Source: Leptotrichia sp. HSP-342
GTDB taxonomy: Bacteria; Fusobacteriota; Fusobacteriia; Fusobacteriales; Leptotrichiaceae
Length of the DNA stretch: 64,000 nt
Direction: 5' to 3'
Assembly: GCF_041199995.1 (NCBI RefSeq)
Contig: NZ_CP165646.1
Location: 930,001 to 994,000, forward strand
Below the pieces are notes generated by a model. That model was given only the letters and a program-made list of their open reading frames with translations. It did not search any database and was not told where the DNA came from. The stretch's first letter is position 1, and each line of letters begins with the position of its first letter. This document shows, piece after piece, positions 60,885 through 64,000 of this stretch. A program made the position numbers and the translations under genes.

Positions 60885-60924
60885 ATTTTATATAAAATAT
60901 GGGAGTTAATTGAGATAATATAAA

Positions 60925-60945
60925 TTGATAAAACAATTTTATCAA
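60925..60945 (+). promoter_or_regulatory. Inverted repeat directly before nrdF
   Basis: TTGATAAAA-CAA-TTTTATCAA is a perfect 9-pair hairpin ending at the nrdF ribosome binding site. It may affect translation or bind a regulator. Confidence 0.5.
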
Positions 60946-60962
60946 GAAAGGAAAATAAAAAA

Positions 60963-61970
60963 ATGGAGAAAAAAATATACGAAGCAGTGAACTGGAACAC
61001 ACCGGAAAATGATTATGTGGAGATGTTTTGGGAGCAGAATTTGAAGCAGTTTTGGATTGATACGGAGTATATTCCGTCGAAGGATATTGATAGCTGGAAT
61101 TCGCTTGAGCCTGCGATGAAATTGGCGTATTTGCATGTACTGGGAGGATTGACGCTTTTGGATACATTGCAGAGCCATACGGGGATGCCGAAGATTATTG
61201 ATCATATTGAGTCGTTGCAAAATCGTTCGGTTCTTTCATATATGTGTATGATGGAAACGATTCATGCGAAGTCTTATTCGACAATATTTACAACGGTTGC
61301 GTCTACAAGAGAGATTAATGAAACATTCAGATGGGTTCAGGAAAATCCGCATTTACAGTATAAAGCCAATAAAATTGACACATATTATCAGAAAATGAAT
61401 AATCCTGAGGCTTCAAAAAGAGATATTGCGATGGCTCTGGCAGCTTCGGTTTATTTGGAAACATATTTGTTTTACAGTGGATTCTTTTTACCGCTTTGGC
61501 TTGCAGGACAGGGAGAAATGGTTGCAAGTTGCGATATAATCAAGAAAATCATAGCTGATGAATCAATTCACGGAGTTTTTGTCGGACTATTGTTCCAGGA
61601 ATTATACAATTCTTTCAGCGAAGAGGAAAAAGCTGATATGAGAGCTGAACTGAAAAAATTGATGTACGATTTATATGAAAATGAAACAAGATATACTGAT
61701 GAAATTTACGGTGATTTGGGGCTTACAGGCGATGTGAAGGAATACATCCGTTATAATGCGAACAAAGCCTTGATGAATCTAGGATTTGAAGAAGAATTTG
61801 AAGTGAAGAATGTAAATCCAATTGTGTTAAATGGGTTGAATGTGGAAACAACACAGCACGATTTCTTCTCGAAAAAATCTACGAATTATGAAAAAGCACT
61901 GGAAGTAGTGCATTTGCATGATGAAGATTTTAAGTTTGATGAGGAAGTGAATGCGGATGAATTGATATAG
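60963..61970 (+). CDS. nrdF: Class Ib ribonucleotide reductase, beta subunit
   Basis: A 335-residue radical subunit. The metal ligands are recognisable: D in TLLDTLQSH, E and H in METIHAKSYS, E in LETYLFYSGF, and E and H in ADESIHGVF. The radical tyrosine is probably that of HAKSYS. It pairs with nrdE, from which it is separated by accessory genes. RBS AAGAAAGGAAAA. Confidence 0.95.
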   Translation: MEKKIYEAVNWNTPENDYVEMFWEQNLKQFWIDTEYIPSKDIDSWNSLEPAMKLAYLHVLGGLTLLDTLQSHTGMPKIIDHIESLQNRSVLSYMCMMETIHAKSYSTIFTTVASTREINETFRWVQENPHLQYKANKIDTYYQKMNNPEASKRDIAMALAASVYLETYLFYSGFFLPLWLAGQGEMVASCDIIKKIIADESIHGVFVGLLFQELYNSFSEEEKADMRAELKKLMYDLYENETRYTDEIYGDLGLTGDVKEYIRYNANKALMNLGFEEEFEVKNVNPIVLNGLNVETTQHDFFSKKSTNYEKALEVVHLHDEDFKFDEEVNADELI

Positions 61971-62572
61971 GTTTGGAAAATATAGAGAAATGGAATTTGG
62001 GTGAACTTTTATTTTTTTGAAAAAGACGGGTATTAAAAGAACCTAAATAAATCAGAAAAATAAGTATCCCCAAAATTTCAGATAAATAATTTATACAATC
62101 TATAATTTGGAACTATGAATTGTCGAACCAAATAATCTTTATATTATCAACTCTTTTAACACAGAGAATTACGTTTTTCCTATAATTTCTTTACTATTTC
62201 ATGGATATTTTTATTTTTTTCGTTTTCTTGATGAAAAATCCCCTGTCTCCTTCTTAAACTTTATCCATCTGTATAATGTGATAGAACTTATGTTGAATTG
62301 AAATAACGTTTTTGTTTTTTTGATTTCATAATAAAATTTAAAATTCTTTTTCTATAATTTTTTCAGGCTCTTTGTTAAGTGTGGGGGATGTAAAAAGTTT
62401 GATAACCTTAAGAAATCCTAAGTATAATGAGGTTTTTAAGATTGTCGAATTTTTTTATCCCATAAGATTTTATCTTGTTATTTTCTTCTTCTACAAATTC
62501 ATTATTTATGAAGTGCAGAAGAAGTAAAAATACATATATAAGGATGATTGCAATACATTAAGGGATTGAGGC
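61971..62572. other. Intergenic region with IS remnants
   Basis: There is no intact gene. On the minus strand 62090-62320 encodes pieces of an IS630-type first open frame (QFNISSITLYRWIKFKKETG, DFSSRKRK and the ending GSTIHSSKL). GGCTCTTTGTTAAGTGTGGG at 62366 resembles GGTCTTTGTCAAGAGTGGGG at 14956, possibly the end of a common mobile element. Confidence 0.55.
62095..62320 (-). pseudogene. IS630-type transposase N-terminal remnant
   Basis: The helix-turn-helix NISSITLYRWIKFKKETGDF is readable on the minus strand and ends in GSTIHSSKL with a stop. Several frameshifts and stops interrupt it. The same C-terminal end occurs at about 42485. Confidence 0.6.
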
Positions 62573-62758
62573 TTGCTGATAATAATATTTCCTGAAGTGT
62601 TTCCAAGAAGGGAGATAAGGGCAAGAGCGTTATACTACACTTTCTTTGCAAACTATAGGAAAAACAGGGAAAAGGCCTACAAACTGTACTTTAGTAGTGA
62701 AAAATATGGCTTCAATGGAAAAGGTAATAGGGATGCAATATTTATCGGATATTGTTAA
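62573..62758 (+). pseudogene. Unidentified coding fragment
   Basis: An open stretch of 61 codons contains FPEVFPRREIRARALYYTFF and KNREKAYKLYFSSEKYGFN. It has no RBS at its first possible start and its surroundings are decayed, so it is probably part of a mobile-element gene. The family is not recognised. Confidence 0.35.
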
Positions 62759-62910
62759 TGGAGCAGGAAAAAACACAAATATTCCATATTTAAGAGGAGG
62801 ATAATGATATTCTGAAGGAAATATCACAAAGCAGAATGATTTAAAAAAGCAGTCCAAAAAAGATTATTGCATTTTTTTATGATAGTTCTCTATTTTACTC
62901 TGTTATTTGA

Positions 62911-63556
62911 GAAAGAAATGATTATATAAAAAATGATAAAGATGTGTATTTTATAGATACTTATAACTTATCTCAACCAATTGTAGTGGAAAAATTACCA
63001 GTAAATCCAGATAAATTTAGAGTTATAAAGAAAAATTATTTAAAAGATGATAAAATTTTTTACTATAATAGTACTTATGGTAATATGAAAGTCGAAAGAG
63101 CAGGTGCGTCAAGTTTTCAAGAATTGACAGAAAATTATGGAAAAAATAAAAATTATATTTATTTTGTCGAAATTGAAAAAGTGTAAAAGCGATAACTGAT
63201 ATTATTTTAAAAAATAAGAATAATATTTATTACATTGGGCAAAGATTAGAAGAAATTGCTGATGCAATGACTTTTGAAGTGATTAGTAATGTGAAGGATT
63301 TTATACAAAAGACAAGTATAACATTTATTTTATTTCGACTTTTGATTTTTATGAAAAAATGATAAAATTGGAAGGATTGGATATTAATAAAATAAAAGTT
63401 TTGAATGAGTATTATGTAAAAAATAACAAAGAAGTTTATTATCTTGGAGAAAGAATTAATAGTGCAGATGCTGAAAGTTTTAAAGTGAAAAATGGGTACA
63501 GTTCGCAAAGGAAAGATAAAAATAGAAAGTATGAGTATTGCAAGATTGCAAAATAA
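62911..63556 (+). pseudogene. DKNYY-repeat family gene, frameshifted
   Basis: Three consecutive pieces in different frames all carry DKNYY-like repeats: KNDKDVYFIDTYNLSQP with KDDKIFYYNSTYGNMKVE (to 63186), KNKNNIYYIGQRLEEIADAM (63184-63310), and KNNKEVYYLGERINSADAE (to 63556). At least two frameshifts interrupt the gene, and no start codon with RBS is visible. DKNYY proteins are common as exported repeat proteins in Fusobacteriota. Confidence 0.65.
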
Positions 63557-63614
63557 TACTAAATCCCATTAAAGTAACAGAATATAATGTGTATAATACA
63601 ATAGAGTAATAAAA

Positions 63615-64000
63615 ATGGCAAAAGCGTATGAGATAATAGAAGAAATTTCAAATGAGATAAGAATGATTAGAAAATTAATAAAAAACAAAAGTGAAGATAT
63701 AAGACTACATGTGGTAGAAATAAGAGGCGTAAGCAAAAGGAATAATGAAATAGCTGAAATTTTAGATGTGTATGAAAAAGTTGTGAGTAAATGGATAAGC
63801 ATATTTTCAAATTAGAGAATAGAGATTGATAAATAAGCCAAAAGGTGGAAATCATAAAAATATGATATTTGAAGAAGAAAGGGAGTTCTTGAAGCAATTT
63901 GACGAACGGGCAAAAAAAGGTGAACTGTTAAGAACAAATGAAATAAGACAGGAATATGCCAAATTAATTGGATATGAACAGATATATAGAGTTCTAAAAT
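63615..64000 (+). pseudogene. IS630-type transposase orfA, frameshifted and cut by the window end
   Basis: MAKAYEIIEEISNEIRMIRK is followed by the helix-turn-helix region VSKRNNEIAEILDVYEKVVS, then KWI. A stop at 63815 breaks the frame. Another frame continues NKPKGGNHKNM, FEEEREFLKQFDERAKKGEL and AKLIGYEQIYRVLK to the edge. This is the N-terminal part of IS630-like transposases; the catalytic half lies outside the window, if present. Confidence 0.7.

Overview
The window is AT-rich DNA from a bacterium that is most likely a member of the Fusobacteriota, probably Leptotrichia or a close relative. This placement is inferred from the gene set and base composition, not from a database match. Genes start with ATG, GTG or TTG behind strong GGAG-type ribosome binding sites. 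I saw no rRNA, tRNA or CRISPR array.

Layout. 0-4.5 kb: the end of a Sel1-repeat gene, a TPR gene, a TtcA-type tRNA thiolase and a trehalose-6-phosphate hydrolase. 4.5-14.06 kb: the most unusual part, an unbroken head-to-tail array of 45 very small lipoprotein genes (43 intact, 2 broken), each 47-56 codons. They share a lipobox, a variable head, an ERG motif and a C-x10-C tail, and several are visibly chimeric. The last one runs straight into a short cinA. 14.8-16.0 kb: a decayed IS30-type element. 16.2-28.3 kb: housekeeping genes (rlmN, PBP1a, a YefM/YoeB-type toxin-antitoxin pair, purine permease, CNNM/CorC exporter, argH, M48 lipoprotein protease, dusA). Among them lie two duplicated loci, each with a distant relative of the array lipoproteins. 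28.5-32.6 kb: a sulfite reduction operon (FNT channel plus asrABC) with a possible Crp/Fnr-type palindrome upstream. 32.8-35.2 kb: NADH oxidase, OsmC and a membrane protein. 36.8-42.2 kb: a second paralogous array of six polytopic membrane proteins. 42.5-44.7 kb: a MetNIQ-like importer with a short ATPase and a binding protein without a lipidation cysteine.

45-62 kb is accessory DNA around a class Ib ribonucleotide reductase cluster. A three-gene cassette encodes a WYL protein, a glycine-zipper-rich protein of unknown function and a Ycf46-like AAA+ ATPase fused to an FGE-sulfatase domain. Two AbiF-type HEPN genes each follow a short structured RNA with its own promoter and terminator; the second gene is frameshifted. 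A third, independent small RNA candidate follows the first abi gene. The nrdH-nrdI-nrdE genes, preceded by a near-perfect NrdR box and a degenerate second one, are separated from nrdF by a 5.6 kb island. That island holds a membrane-anchored KAP-type NTPase, a Fic gene that has lost its catalytic core, the second abi unit and a DinJ/YafQ-type toxin-antitoxin pair. 62-64 kb is a graveyard of IS630-like and DKNYY-type fragments.

The strongest candidates for undescribed biology are the 45-copy lipopeptide array with its modular shuffling, and the WYL / glycine-zipper / AAA-FGE cassette.
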